Below are positions 1 through 9,256 of a stretch of 35,632 nucleotides of DNA, piece after piece. Numbering within the stretch: position 1 is the stretch's first letter; each line of letters starts with the position of its first letter. Under the pieces are notes generated by a model that was not told where the DNA came from, ran no database searches, and saw only the letters and a program-made list of their open reading frames with translations. Source of the DNA: an uncultured Aureispira sp. (GTDB lineage Bacteria; Bacteroidota; Bacteroidia; Chitinophagales; Saprospiraceae); assembly GCA_937942475.1 (NCBI GenBank), contig CALDEP010000038.1, positions 1 to 35,632 on the forward strand, written 5' to 3'. Position numbers and translations under genes: made by a program.

Positions 1-1289
1 GCTTGTGTTTGAACATCTCTAGCCTTTGTAATAGACCCACTCGCAGAATCTCCCTCTGTGATAAACAACATCGTTTCATTGGCTCCTTCTTTGTTTGTAT
101 TATAATGAAGGCGACAATCTCTCAACTTTTTATTGTGTAAATTTGCTTTTTTAGCTCTAGTATTCGCCAGTTTTTTAATCCCCGCAATTTCTTTTCGTTC
201 TCGTTCCGACTGTACAATTCGTTTCTGTAAAGCCGTTGCTATTTCTGGGTTTTTATGTAAATAATTATCTAGTTTTTCTTTGATAAAATCTGCCACAAAA
301 ACATTGATACTTGGTCCCTCTGGTCCAATATTAATCGACCCTAATTTGGTTTTGGTTTGCGACTCAAAAATAGGCTCTTGCACCCGCACACTAATCGCTG
401 CAACTACAGCGCTACGAATGTCCGAAGCATCGTAATTCTTACCATAAAAATCACGAATCGTTTTGACCAAAGCAGCACGAAAAGCATTCAAATGCGTTCC
501 TCCTTGTGTGGTATTCTGACCATTTACAAAAGAGCTGTATTGCTCCCCATAATGATTTCCATGCGTCATTGCCAACTCGATATCATCTCCTTTTAGATGG
601 ATAATTGGATAGCGAATTTTCTCAAGATCAACTCTCTTCGTCAATAAATCTAATAAACCATTTTTGGAAACAAAAGATTTACTGTTAAACGTCAACCTCA
701 AGCCTGCGTTTAGGTAAGCATAATCCCAAATACGATCTTCTATATACTGACGATTGTATTTATAATTTTTAAAAATGGTATTGTCTGGGCGAAATTCGAT
801 GTACGTTCCATTGTTTTCCTCTGTCTTGACCAATTTATTATCTTCTTGCAAAATTCCTTGCCCAAAAATAGCCGTCTTCATCTTACCTTCCCGATAAGAA
901 CAAACCTTAAAGTAATTCGACAAAGCATTCACTGCCTTCGTACCGACTCCATTTAATCCTACAGCTTTTTGAAAGGCATTCGAATCATACTTTCCTCCTG
1001 TATTAATCTTAGAAACACAATCCACCACTTTTCCCAATGGAATACCACGACCATAATCTCTTAAAGTCATCATCCCATCTTCGGTCAACTTAATTTCAAT
1101 CTTCTTACCAGCACCCATCATATACTCGTCAATAGAGTTGTCAATCACCTCCTTGAACAAGATATAGATGCCATCGTCTGGAGCAGTACCATTGCCCAGT
1201 TTACCAATGTACATCCCAGGACGTAAACGAATATGCTCTTTCCAATCTAAGGAACGAATATTATCTTCGGTATAGGTTACTTTCGCCAT
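1..1289 (-). CDS. parE: DNA topoisomerase IV subunit B (ParE), 5' part, truncated by window edge
   Basis: ATPase subunit of topoisomerase IV, which with ParC decatenates daughter chromosomes. The start is the ATG at 1289-1287 and the frame stays open to base 1, giving 429 residues; the rest lies outside the window. Visible landmarks are the GHKL ATPase E47/N51 pair (EVIDNSIDE), DYGRGIPLG at about 78-86, [14 protein letters not shown] at about 111-124, and the start of the TOPRIM domain with TEGDSASGS at about 410-418. The opening residues ([20 protein letters not shown]) are typical of Bacteroidota ParE rather than GyrB. It lies directly downstream of the Fic/HTH module on the same strand, separated by a hairpin at 1340-1368 that should isolate its transcription. 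GyrB is the only real alternative and less likely. Confidence 0.92.
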   Translation of the reverse strand, partial: MAKVTYTEDNIRSLDWKEHIRLRPGMYIGKLGNGTAPDDGIYILFKEVIDNSIDEYMMGAGKKIEIKLTEDGMMTLRDYGRGIPLGKVVDCVSKINTGGKYDSNAFQKAVGLNGVGTKAVNALSNYFKVCSYREGKMKTAIFGQGILQEDNKLVKTEENNGTYIEFRPDNTIFKNYKYNRQYIEDRIWDYAYLNAGLRLTFNSKSFVSKNGLLDLLTKRVDLEKIRYPIIHLKGDDIELAMTHGNHYGEQYSSFVNGQNTTQGGTHLNAFRAALVKTIRDFYGKNYDASDIRSAVVAAISVRVQEPIFESQTKTKLGSINIGPEGPSINVFVADFIKEKLDNYLHKNPEIATALQKRIVQSERERKEIAGIKKLANTRAKKANLHNKKLRDCRLHYNTNKEGANETMLFITEGDSASGSITKARDVQTQ

Positions 1290-1339
1290 TTGTGTCGTTT
1301 AATACTATTAACAAAGGTTTTTTGTTTTGGTCAAGACAA

Positions 1340-1368
1340 AAGCTCGAAATTCAAAAAATTTCGAGCTT
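1340..1368 (-). terminator. Hairpin between the Fic gene and parE
   Basis: Perfect 12-bp inverted repeat (AAGCTCGAAATT / AATTTCGAGCTT) with a 5-base loop. On the minus strand it is followed by a short T-rich run. It lies 110 bases after the end of the Fic gene and 50 bases before the parE start, so it probably ends the Fic transcript. Confidence 0.6.
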
Positions 1369-1479
1369 CCTTACAAATATAGTAATTCTGACAATAAAAA
1401 ACAAATTGTTTCAAAAATAAATTATAAACAAGATGTTGAAAGTGAATATTTCTAGTATAAAAATTTTAGCTAAAAATCA

Positions 1480-2076
1480 CTACCCTCTAGCAAAATCTAT
1501 CAAAGGTTGAATACTCCCCTTATCTCCTTGGCGTATTGCTGTAATATAATTACTCCTTATTTTTCCTGCTTTAACCATGTTAGAATAATTCCATGTAAAA
1601 ACATCTTTATTAAAAATATTCTCAACTATTATATCAGCCATTAACCTAGAATGTCTACCATTCCCATTTGGAAAACAATGAATATTAACTAACCTATGTT
1701 TAAACCTAATTGCTAATTCATCAGGGGCATAAATATCATTTTTTATCCAATACTTAGTGTCATCTAACAATTGTCTAAGCTCCAACCCAATCCGAACCCA
1801 TGTCACACCAATATTTTTTTCTGACCTTCGAAACTCGCCAGCCCAAGACCATACATTTTTAAACATTTTCTTATGAAGCTTCCTTATGAATTTCTCTATT
1901 AGAATTTCATTGGTGCTAAAACTATTTTGAATAGTCCATTTAATAGCTTCCTCTATATTTAACTGCTCATGCTCATCTAACTCACTGTGAGTAGTAATAG
2001 ATTTTATCAGAAGCCCCTCTTTTTCTTCTTCAGATAATGGTGTTTGCCCATCTTCATATTCTAATTCTAGTCCCAT
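1480..2076 (-). CDS. Fic family protein, mobile mystery protein B type
   Basis: 198-residue Fic-fold protein. The Fic active-site motif is intact at residues 133-144 (HCFPNGNGRHSR, matching HxFx(D/N)GNGRxxR), with catalytic His133. Fic enzymes usually transfer AMP, or another phosphate-containing group, to a hydroxyl side chain of a target protein. The length, the N-terminal segment (ITTHSELDEHEQLN) and the partner gene match the family called mobile mystery protein B, which occurs with protein A on plasmids and other mobile DNA. Its start overlaps the end of the protein A gene by 10 bases (2067-2076), so the two are translationally coupled. I see no clear (S/T)xxxE(G/N) inhibitory motif; control may come from the partner. 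The target is unknown. Codon use looks richer in ATA and A/T-ending codons than the neighbours, in keeping with transfer (by eye, not counted). Confidence 0.88.
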   Translation of the reverse strand: MGLELEYEDGQTPLSEEEKEGLLIKSITTHSELDEHEQLNIEEAIKWTIQNSFSTNEILIEKFIRKLHKKMFKNVWSWAGEFRRSEKNIGVTWVRIGLELRQLLDDTKYWIKNDIYAPDELAIRFKHRLVNIHCFPNGNGRHSRLMADIIVENIFNKDVFTWNYSNMVKAGKIRSNYITAIRQGDKGSIQPLIDFARG

Positions 2077-2528
2077 AATGATTTCTGTAGCTCATTTTTT
2101 AAATCCTCAGTCAATTCTTCTATTGCTTGTTTTATTCGTTCGTCGCTATTCCCTTGATTTTCTAACTTCATACTTTGACTGGTTCTAAGTACAATTTTAG
2201 TAGCCATTTTTTTTGCTTTTTTTTCAACTAATTGATCTACAGAACCATCTATAGGAACAAATCCATAGACAAAGTCCATCTCTAACACCCTTCCAACCTC
2301 TCTGAGCAATTGTATAGAGATCACACCTGATTCCTCTCTTTTTTCAAGATCTCTAGCTCCCTGTTTTGTTATATTTAGCTTTTTCCCTAATTGGCTTAAT
2401 GTCATATTAAGAGCAGTCCTAATATTTTTCACCCACCCTATAGATGGAACTACCACTTTTTCTGTTCCTTTAAATGGTTTTAACCGTTTATCTAACTGTT
2501 CTAATAAAAGTTTTTTTTGATTCCTCAT
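2067..2528 (-). CDS. HTH regulator, mobile mystery protein A type
   Basis: 153-residue protein with an XRE/Cro-type helix-turn-helix at about 35-85. The core reads RTALNMTLSQLGKKLNITKQ, followed by GARDLEKREESGVISIQLLREVG. The opening (MRNQKKLLLEQLDKRL) and the position just upstream of a Fic gene fit mobile mystery protein A, a family defined by its pairing with protein B. It probably binds DNA and represses the two-gene operon, and may also bind or restrain the Fic protein as antitoxins do (inference). A 32-bp-period array of palindromic sites lies immediately upstream (2556-2671) and is the natural candidate for its operator. The ATG at 2528 is the only sensible start. Confidence 0.87.
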   Translation of the reverse strand: MRNQKKLLLEQLDKRLKPFKGTEKVVVPSIGWVKNIRTALNMTLSQLGKKLNITKQGARDLEKREESGVISIQLLREVGRVLEMDFVYGFVPIDGSVDQLVEKKAKKMATKIVLRTSQSMKLENQGNSDERIKQAIEELTEDLKNELQKSLWD

Positions 2529-2555
2529 AATTTAAGTATAGGTATAAATTATTAT

Positions 2556-2671
2556 AAGTAAAGCTATAGCCTTATATAATAATTCAAAAGTAAAGCTATA
2601 GCTTCACATATCAACAAAAAAGTAAAGTTATAGCTTTATATAATAATATAAAAGTAAGCCTAAAAGTTTAC
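2556..2671 (-). promoter_or_regulatory. Array of four 32-bp-period sites before the mobile mystery A/B operon
   Basis: Four units begin at 2556, 2588, 2620 and 2652, exactly 32 bases apart. Three carry the word AAGTAAAGYTATAGC, whose core approaches the perfect palindrome AAGCTATAGCTT; the fourth keeps only AAGTAA. The rest of each unit is AT-rich and less conserved (for example TTATATAATAAT in units 1 and 3). A 32-base period is close to three helix turns, so all sites face the same side of the DNA. The array sits 28 bases before the protein A start, where the operon promoter must be, and so looks like an autoregulatory operator. There are no unique spacers, so it is not a CRISPR array. Confidence 0.75.
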
Positions 2672-2690
2672 TTTTGCCAATTTTTCAATA

Positions 2691-2727
2691 AAAAAAGAAG
2701 CAACATAAAATATGTTGCTTCTTTTTT
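2691..2727 (-). terminator. Strong hairpin after the alpha-2-macroglobulin gene
   Basis: Perfect 17-bp stem including A/T tails (core GAAGCAACATA / TATGTTGCTTC) with a 3-base loop AAA. It is flanked by A-runs on the left and T-runs on the right, so it can terminate on either strand. It lies about 80 bases past the macroglobulin stop and separates that gene from the Fic operon. Confidence 0.85.
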
Positions 2728-2805
2728 TTCCCTAAGCTATTTTTAAAAATAGTTCTATTAAAAACTAATTTAATAGCTTATATATTCGCAAGTAAGTAGG
2801 TAGGA

Positions 2806-5800
2806 TTAATTAATCACCATACGCTCAGGCATTGTCCAAACTTTATGTTCATTCGTATAGTACAAGAACGCCGAAGAAGCAGGTGCTTCATAAGTTCCAG
2901 GAACATCTGCTTTTAGATCCAAGTGTACGGTTTTCGTTTGATTTGGCTCCAACTGCTCGTAATGAAAGACCACATAACCATCAAACAATTCGTAATAATC
3001 CACGATCTTTTTCTCTTGCAACTCTTTTAATTGCCAAGGCTGCAAACTCAATCCCGCTGGAATTCCAACCATAGCCATCGTCATAGGCTGTCCCTTAGCA
3101 CTAGTATTGGTCAAAGTAGTGGTTAAGCGAATGGTCGCTCCCATTTTTACTTTATTTTGTGCTAATGTAGTAGTCAAAGCCAATAGACATTCAGGAGAAT
3201 TTTGTGGTACACGAGTCGTATACGTCACTTCTAAATCCCAAGGCATTGGCGTTTTGGTGTCTTTGTATTCTACCTTAATGACTTGTTTTCCATTCTTTAA
3301 GAATTGTCCCATATTAGGAATCAAAATTTCCGTTTGCTCAGCGGTATAAGCGATAGAAGTCACTTGTTTTCCATCAACCGAAACCAACAACTCACCTGCT
3401 TCGCTCGCTCTTTTATTATTTTTAGCATATTGCAACATCGCTTTCAAAGCCAAGACCGTTCCTTGCGTAGAGCCATATCCAGAATAACTTTTTCCTTTTT
3501 GAATGGCATCCAAAGCCGTTTGTACTTCCTTATTATATGTTTTAGTTTGTAACATCGCCAACACTGCTAAACTAGACGTTTCTACCATCAAAGATTGTCC
3601 CGTAGAATTGGTAACCGAACTTGTTAAGCCAACAAAACTGCCATCTTTTTTCTGTAATTTCACCAACTCCTTGATCAAAACAGTAGCCCGTTGATCCTTT
3701 GCATTAAACAAAGCATTCGCCATTAAAGCCATCATATATGGGTCTTCACTTTTGACCGCATCTTGGTACGATTTATCTAGTTCTTTGGTAATATCTTTGG
3801 TGTATCCCGCTTCTGTCATTGCCCAAACAATATAAGCATCCGTTACTTCTGCGACCGCCCAACTATGCAAAGCATGTTGATTTTTGGTCCAACTTCCTTT
3901 TCCATCTTTTCTGCTCAACAACCATTTTGCCGTTCGGTCAATCAAAGCTTGATCGACATCATACACCCGTTTCATATCCACAAATTCCATCAAGCCATAA
4001 GCCGACAAGGCCTCATGTCCAGGATCTCTTCCCCACCAATCAAAACCTCCAGAAGGAGATTCGTAACCGACCAAACGCTGGTATCCAACCTTCAGGTATT
4101 CTCTAACCTGTGCTTCTACTGCTGGCATAGAAGTTCCTGTTTCACGCAAATAATCCAAGACCAATAAATTTGGATAGTTAGAACTTGATGTTTGCTCAAA
4201 ACAACCACCTGGCATTCTCAACATACTCTCCATTCCCTTCATTACTTCGTCCAAGGTGTTTGGATAAACTTGTAATTTAGCCACCAAAGAACCTTCTAAA
4301 ACTTCTTGAATCGTTAATGAAAATTCTTCTTTCATCGCATCTCCTGTAAAGACTTCGTTGACAGGAAAGCCTCTAGGTCTAGCATTGATGCTTGTCGCCA
4401 ATTGATCGCTCAAACCTTCTGCTTCAAAGCTTATAATCAAATCCCCTGTTGCAATTTGATTCAATACCTCACATTTTAAGGTAATCGTCTTGCTTGCTCC
4501 AGCAGCCAATTCAATCGTTTTGGGAGCTGTTTCTAAGAGTTTGAGGTGGGCAGGAATTTGGAGCTTCAAATTTCCTTTTAATAATTCAGTTGTATTGTTC
4601 GTCAAAGCCAAAGGAATCGTAATTTGATCGCCTGTTAAAACTTCTTTAGGTACTTTTGTAATCATTTCAAAAGGCAATTGTGTAAAGTATTTATAAGCTA
4701 CACGACCAATTCCTCCATCGGCTCCAAAACCTTCTACCGTTACTCTAAATTGCGTAATCGCATCATTATTATAAAACTCCAAATTCGCTTGACCATCTTG
4801 TCCAATACGAACCCTTGGATTCCAATATACCGTTGATCTAAAATCGGTACGAATACTTGCCGCTGGTGTATTTTCATATTTCACTTCTGGGAACGCTCGA
4901 ACACGTTGATAACGAGTTGTTGTAATTTGTGGTTTAATGCGCTCCTTCTCTATATCTTTTTTCATTTTTCGATCCTCAGAAGCCAATTTCCTTAAGGCTT
5001 TATTCTGCTCTGCCTCTTTGATATCTGCTACGATGACTTCTTCTGCCACCTTTTCATCATTTTCCATAATTAAAACAGCTTCTTCGACAGCAGGCGGTGG
5101 TGCTGGTAAAGGTAAAGGTTCTTCAAATCCACCTGCAAAATCGTCTACTTCTTCAAGAGCCTCATCCTCTACTACAGGAGCGTTAAGCGCTCTCGCATTT
5201 CCCTTTGCGCCAAAAAGAGTTCTAGTTGGATAAATTCTTTGTATATCTAAGACAACATCAATCGCATCCTTATTCTCTTTCAGTGCAACATTGATCGTCG
5301 CATAGCCACTACTGTATACTTGTAAGCTTTGGATGTTATCAGGAATTGTCAAAGAAAATTCGCCCTTCTCATTCGTGCTAGTAGCCGTCAAACCTTGCGC
5401 TCGAACTTGAGCGTTTGCAACTACTTTCTTTTCTTTGTTTTTAACAACACCTGTAATAATTCTTTTTTTGAAAACCCTTAGACTTAGCTTATTATTATAA
5501 TCGCTTACATTTGTTAGAACAGGGTAATATTTTCCAGATTCAGCTTGAAGATTAACAGACTCATATAATTTATAATCGTCAATCGTAAAGAGGCCATTTT
5601 TATCGGTAACCACCTTTTTATCCTTTCCCATCAACTCAATTGCCACGCCAGAAACAGGCTGTCCATCTGCATCCAATACCGTTCCCGCTATTTTTGCCAA
5701 TTCTCCTGCTTCACTTGGTTTTTGGTAAGTTTCAGCTGTGATTTCTTCCCAAGTAAATTTTCGCCAACCTTGTGTCAACATCAAATGATCCAATGCTTTT

Positions 5801-7401
5801 TTGCGGCTAATGCTTGGTTTCAAACGTGTTGCATCCTGCTCATTATCAAAATAGAAATTAGGCTCTACCAATTCTCCTTTCAAATCTGATTCCAACAACA
5901 TATAAGACAATAAATGCCCCTGTTTGTCATCTGCAAAGGTCAATAGTTTATCATCTACAACAGCCAAAGAGAAGTTTCCAGCAACAGGTTGTCCCAATTC
6001 ATTGCTTACTTTTACCGTCATGTTGACTTTTTCTCTAGGAAGGTATTTTTCTTTATCTGTAATCACCTCAACGTTCAATTGTTTGTTCGGATTCACAAAA
6101 ACCAAGCGTTCTGCTCTAGCAATTTTATCACTATCAAATAAGGTTATTTGTGTAATTCCTACTGGAAAATCCTTGGTTGGAATAGACAAGGAATTCAATC
6201 CAACTTGTGCCTCCATAGCCTTAGAATACTGCACTTCTTGGCGGCTTTGTACCACAACATAAAGGGCTTCTTCTTTAGAACTAACCACCTCTAGATGGAT
6301 CGTTTTCAAAGGTTCTCCGTTTATTTTCAAGGCATAACCTTCTTTAAGTGCTACTGGTAAGGGGTATTTCTTAGCAATATTTGCAGGGCTCGTAATTTGG
6401 GCAAAATACGCTTGTCCTTCTTGTGGGGCAACTTCAAATTTCCCCATTCCTTGATGATAACTGTCAAAGGTAGCTACAATTTTTCCACTGTTATCTACCA
6501 CATTTCCACGCACATCTGCTGGTTTTCCAAATTCGTTGAGTGCTTTGAAACCAACGCCACAAATCATTCCTTCAATCAAGTCCCCACCTTCTGGGTAAAA
6601 AGCTAAATCAATATTGCCAAGTACAATAGGAATACTGCGTGAGATAGATTCCGTTTGTCCTTTGTATTGAATCATAACATTTAACAAACCATCGTTTGTT
6701 ATTAATTTTTGCGGCAAATTAAATTGAAGATAAGCGGTTCCCAAATCGTTGGTTTTTCCATTTCCTGCTCTAATTTGCTTGCCATCCAAATTCACCACAT
6801 AATTAAAGGCATGTCCTGCTAAAGCTTCTTTTGTCAAGGTATTCAAATTTAAAGTAGCATCTACGACAGCACCAGCACCATAAGCTTTTCTATCAAAATT
6901 AAGCTTCATATTAAGGTTCGGTAAGACTGCTTTTTGGATGGTAATTTCACGCTCAAAAAATGTTGCTGTATTTTTTTGCCACTTTGTATAGGCTTTAACG
7001 GTATACAATCCACCTTTCAAGTTTGCTGGTAAACTAAAGGTTCCTGCGGCATGTCCCTCTTGAGCAATCAGCGTTAGTTCTTGTTCAACACTTCCTTTGG
7101 GATTCAAAAACTCTACATAAACAACGCCACTCTTCTTACTGGCTTCAAACGTTTGAGCATCTCGAACATAAGCAGCAAACCACATGGATTCGCCTGGCTC
7201 GTAAAAAGTTTTATCAAACTGCAAATAAACTTTGTCTTCTGCTGTTTCTTCTTGATACAAGGCTAGTTTTTGTGCCAACTCTTTTAAAAAGGGATGATTA
7301 GATAATAAATTAGGTTGGTAATAAACAGCACTAGCTAAGCCAATACCTAAAACCATAAAAACTAAAAGAGATGCTATTAACTTTTGTTGGATCGATTTCA
7401 T
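2806..7401 (-). CDS. Bacterial alpha-2-macroglobulin family protein with thioester motif
   Basis: 1531-residue envelope protein of the bacterial alpha-2-macroglobulin (YfaS-like) family. These act as protease traps: cleavage of a bait region exposes a Cys-Gln thioester that links covalently to the attacking protease. The thioester motif is present as GGCFEQT, with Cys1067, Glu1069 and Gln1070. A hydrophobic segment at about 9-27 with no lipobox cysteine suggests a signal anchor or cleaved signal peptide. Macroglobulin (MG) beta-sandwich domains fill the N-terminal part, carboxypeptidase-regulatory-like Ig repeats lie at about 570-720, a Pro/Glu-rich stretch (PLPLPAPPPA) lies near 760-770, and the A2M core domain (TVYWNPRVRIGQDG onward) precedes the thioester helical domain. 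The usual genomic partner, penicillin-binding protein 1C, is not adjacent. A strong hairpin follows the gene. The family call is firm; inhibitor function is by homology. Confidence 0.92.
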   Translation of the reverse strand: MKSIQQKLIASLLVFMVLGIGLASAVYYQPNLLSNHPFLKELAQKLALYQEETAEDKVYLQFDKTFYEPGESMWFAAYVRDAQTFEASKKSGVVYVEFLNPKGSVEQELTLIAQEGHAAGTFSLPANLKGGLYTVKAYTKWQKNTATFFEREITIQKAVLPNLNMKLNFDRKAYGAGAVVDATLNLNTLTKEALAGHAFNYVVNLDGKQIRAGNGKTNDLGTAYLQFNLPQKLITNDGLLNVMIQYKGQTESISRSIPIVLGNIDLAFYPEGGDLIEGMICGVGFKALNEFGKPADVRGNVVDNSGKIVATFDSYHQGMGKFEVAPQEGQAYFAQITSPANIAKKYPLPVALKEGYALKINGEPLKTIHLEVVSSKEEALYVVVQSRQEVQYSKAMEAQVGLNSLSIPTKDFPVGITQITLFDSDKIARAERLVFVNPNKQLNVEVITDKEKYLPREKVNMTVKVSNELGQPVAGNFSLAVVDDKLLTFADDKQGHLLSYMLLESDLKGELVEPNFYFDNEQDATRLKPSISRKKALDHLMLTQGWRKFTWEEITAETYQKPSEAGELAKIAGTVLDADGQPVSGVAIELMGKDKKVVTDKNGLFTIDDYKLYESVNLQAESGKYYPVLTNVSDYNNKLSLRVFKKRIITGVVKNKEKKVVANAQVRAQGLTATSTNEKGEFSLTIPDNIQSLQVYSSGYATINVALKENKDAIDVVLDIQRIYPTRTLFGAKGNARALNAPVVEDEALEEVDDFAGGFEEPLPLPAPPPAVEEAVLIMENDEKVAEEVIVADIKEAEQNKALRKLASEDRKMKKDIEKERIKPQITTTRYQRVRAFPEVKYENTPAASIRTDFRSTVYWNPRVRIGQDGQANLEFYNNDAITQFRVTVEGFGADGGIGRVAYKYFTQLPFEMITKVPKEVLTGDQITIPLALTNNTTELLKGNLKLQIPAHLKLLETAPKTIELAAGASKTITLKCEVLNQIATGDLIISFEAEGLSDQLATSINARPRGFPVNEVFTGDAMKEEFSLTIQEVLEGSLVAKLQVYPNTLDEVMKGMESMLRMPGGCFEQTSSSNYPNLLVLDYLRETGTSMPAVEAQVREYLKVGYQRLVGYESPSGGFDWWGRDPGHEALSAYGLMEFVDMKRVYDVDQALIDRTAKWLLSRKDGKGSWTKNQHALHSWAVAEVTDAYIVWAMTEAGYTKDITKELDKSYQDAVKSEDPYMMALMANALFNAKDQRATVLIKELVKLQKKDGSFVGLTSSVTNSTGQSLMVETSSLAVLAMLQTKTYNKEVQTALDAIQKGKSYSGYGSTQGTVLALKAMLQYAKNNKRASEAGELLVSVDGKQVTSIAYTAEQTEILIPNMGQFLKNGKQVIKVEYKDTKTPMPWDLEVTYTTRVPQNSPECLLALTTTLAQNKVKMGATIRLTTTLTNTSAKGQPMTMAMVGIPAGLSLQPWQLKELQEKKIVDYYELFDGYVVFHYEQLEPNQTKTVHLDLKADVPGTYEAPASSAFLYYTNEHKVWTMPERMVIN

Positions 7402-7621
7402 AATGATAAGACTAAAAAAGAAGACTATGTGACCATAAACAAGCCGTCACGCTTCGGGGTTTTCTAATAAAAATCCACCTTTTATCCAATCTAAACGGGG
7501 AACGATTCATCTAAAAAAATAAACGACTTGATTGGAGTGGTTTCAATTTAAGAGATGCAGCCTTACTTTATTTTGGTGCTTATCCTTTTATTTTTTTTAT
7601 AAGTTGGTTCCTTTATAAACA
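7402..7621. other. Spacer between the macroglobulin gene and the gldJ terminator
   Basis: No gene seen. It must hold the promoter of the macroglobulin gene, but I find no clear TAnnTTTG box. At 7449-7466 there is a CTTCGGGGTTTTC-like word that also occurs, inverted, inside the repeat element at 22774-22935; the match is short and may be chance. Confidence 0.3.
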
Positions 7622-7657
7622 CAAAAAAGCCGTTCCAATATGAATTGGAACGGCTTC
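7622..7657 (-). terminator. Rho-independent terminator of the porP/sprF-gldJ operon
   Basis: Perfect 13-bp stem (AAGCCGTTCCAAT / ATTGGAACGGCTT) with loop ATGA. On the minus strand it is followed by a T-run. It lies 30 bases past the gldJ stop. Confidence 0.9.
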
Positions 7658-7686
7658 TTTCACTAAAAAATTTAGCTTATATTATT

Positions 7687-9195
7687 CTAGTATCTTCTCT
7701 TAGTTTGACGCTTAGTAGTTTTAAATTGATTTCCACCTGGTGCACCATTTCCTTTTGGAGAACCTGTACGAGTCATCGCACAACGGAACCCTAAATAAGC
7801 AGAAGATTTATCTTCTTCTAAGAAACGTCTAGTACCTGGAGACATCCAGTAAGCTCTATCATTCCAAGCTCCACCTTTGTAAACACGTGTTTTGTCAGAA
7901 ACTAAACTGTGTTTTCCATATTCGTAAGTAGCTTCAGATTGAGCATCACCATCTAAGTGATTGATTACATTAGAGAATTGGAAATTTCTTCTGTTAGCAA
8001 TCTCATCTGCATCTAGTTCTTTGTATTTCAAACGACCAGGAGCACTACTATCACTATCTAATTGTGGCTTACCATCTGCATCTAGCTCTATTTCCATAAA
8101 GACATTACCACGATAAGGATTCAAATCTTGCGTTTCAACATCTCTTAAAGTAGTACTCGTCATTGGACGATAAACATCTTGTACCCACTCATTTACGTTT
8201 CCACCCATATTGTATAGACCGTAATCATTTGGTACATAAGATAGTACAGGCGCTGTAATTGAAGCATTATCATTCAAGGCTCCAGCCATACCCATATAAT
8301 CACCACGTCCACGCTTAAAGTTCGCAACAATCATACCTTGGTATCTACCATGTTGAGGATAACGAACAGTTGTTCCATCCCAAGGGTAAATTCTACGATC
8401 AGAAATACGCTCATCTCTAGCATAAGCTTGGTTACCAATCAAAGCCAAAGCTGCATATTCCCACTCTGCTTCCGAAGGCAAACGGTAATCAGGTAGAATA
8501 ATACCATCTTCAAACTTCACGGGTCTTTCTTCACCTGTAGAAGGACTTACCATTGGCTTGTCTCCTGGATCAGCCTCATAAAGACCTGCTAAATAAGATT
8601 CTGTTACAAAATTGTTAGCTCCTTGTTGACCTTCCATGTCACGAGCGATTTTACCACTTTCGATCAAAATCATTTCGTTTACACGGTCTGTTCTCCACTT
8701 ACAATATTCTTGCGCTTGCAACCAAGTAACTCCTACTAGAGGATATTCCATGTAGGCTGGGTGACGCAAATAAGTTTCTACATAAGGCTCGTTGTACGAC
8801 AGCTCTTCTAACCAAACTAATGTATCTGGTAATGCTTTTCTATACAATTGAGGCATGGAAGAATGCACACGTTGCAACCAAAATAAGTATTCTAAATAGG
8901 CAATATTAGAAACTTCGGTTTCATCCATGTAAAAAGAAGAAACAGTTACACGACGAGGAATACCACGGTAATCCTTCATTACGTCTTCTTCTGTTTGTCC
9001 CATATTAAAGGTACCACCTTCAATAAAAACGAGGTTTGGACCTGTCTCTTGACCTTGGTAGTCCATCGGCTTCTCAAAGCCACCCCAATCAGGGGAGTTA
9101 TATACCCACCCTGTAGTACTCGAACGTTCTTCCTTTTTACAAGAAGACATTCCGATTAACATACCAAGCAGTCCAAATAAAAATATTTTCTTCAT
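7687..9195 (-). CDS. gldJ: Gliding motility lipoprotein GldJ
   Basis: 502-residue outer-membrane-associated lipoprotein needed for gliding and, in Flavobacterium johnsoniae, for type IX secretion through stabilising GldK. The signal peptide ends in GMSSC, giving a lipidated Cys19. The rest is one long formylglycine-generating-enzyme/SUMF1-like fold (about 50-485), with hallmark strings such as FIEGGTFNMG, FYMDETEVSN, LPDTLVW, GGNVNEW and YKGGAWNDRAYW. The segment SSTTGWVYNSPDWGGFEKP after the lipobox and the TYLRHPAYMEYPLVGVTW block resemble GldJ rather than its paralogue GldK. In flavobacteria gldJ neighbours porU and porV, as here. It lies 61 bases downstream of the porP/sprF gene on the same strand, ending at a strong terminator, so the two probably form an operon. 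These SUMF1-like proteins are regarded as structural, not enzymes. Confidence 0.9.
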   Translation of the reverse strand: MKKIFLFGLLGMLIGMSSCKKEERSSTTGWVYNSPDWGGFEKPMDYQGQETGPNLVFIEGGTFNMGQTEEDVMKDYRGIPRRVTVSSFYMDETEVSNIAYLEYLFWLQRVHSSMPQLYRKALPDTLVWLEELSYNEPYVETYLRHPAYMEYPLVGVTWLQAQEYCKWRTDRVNEMILIESGKIARDMEGQQGANNFVTESYLAGLYEADPGDKPMVSPSTGEERPVKFEDGIILPDYRLPSEAEWEYAALALIGNQAYARDERISDRRIYPWDGTTVRYPQHGRYQGMIVANFKRGRGDYMGMAGALNDNASITAPVLSYVPNDYGLYNMGGNVNEWVQDVYRPMTSTTLRDVETQDLNPYRGNVFMEIELDADGKPQLDSDSSAPGRLKYKELDADEIANRRNFQFSNVINHLDGDAQSEATYEYGKHSLVSDKTRVYKGGAWNDRAYWMSPGTRRFLEEDKSSAYLGFRCAMTRTGSPKGNGAPGGNQFKTTKRQTKRRY

Positions 9196-9256
9196 TACGA
9201 GCTAAGATTTTTTATGATCTAAATAAAAGGCTAACAAATTTAGTAAATTTTTTAGA

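Noticed and set aside
1480-2528. The Fic/HTH pair as part of a larger mobile element
   Set aside because: No integrase, transposase, attachment site or flanking direct repeats are visible; only the two-gene module can be supported.
2556-2671. Regularly spaced repeat that could suggest a CRISPR array
   Set aside because: The period equals the repeat unit, there are no unique spacers, only three good copies, and no cas gene.
2832-6606. Several 60-110 codon frames on the plus strand opposite the macroglobulin gene
   Set aside because: Antisense shadows of a long, clearly coding gene; their translations are biased and unlike known proteins.
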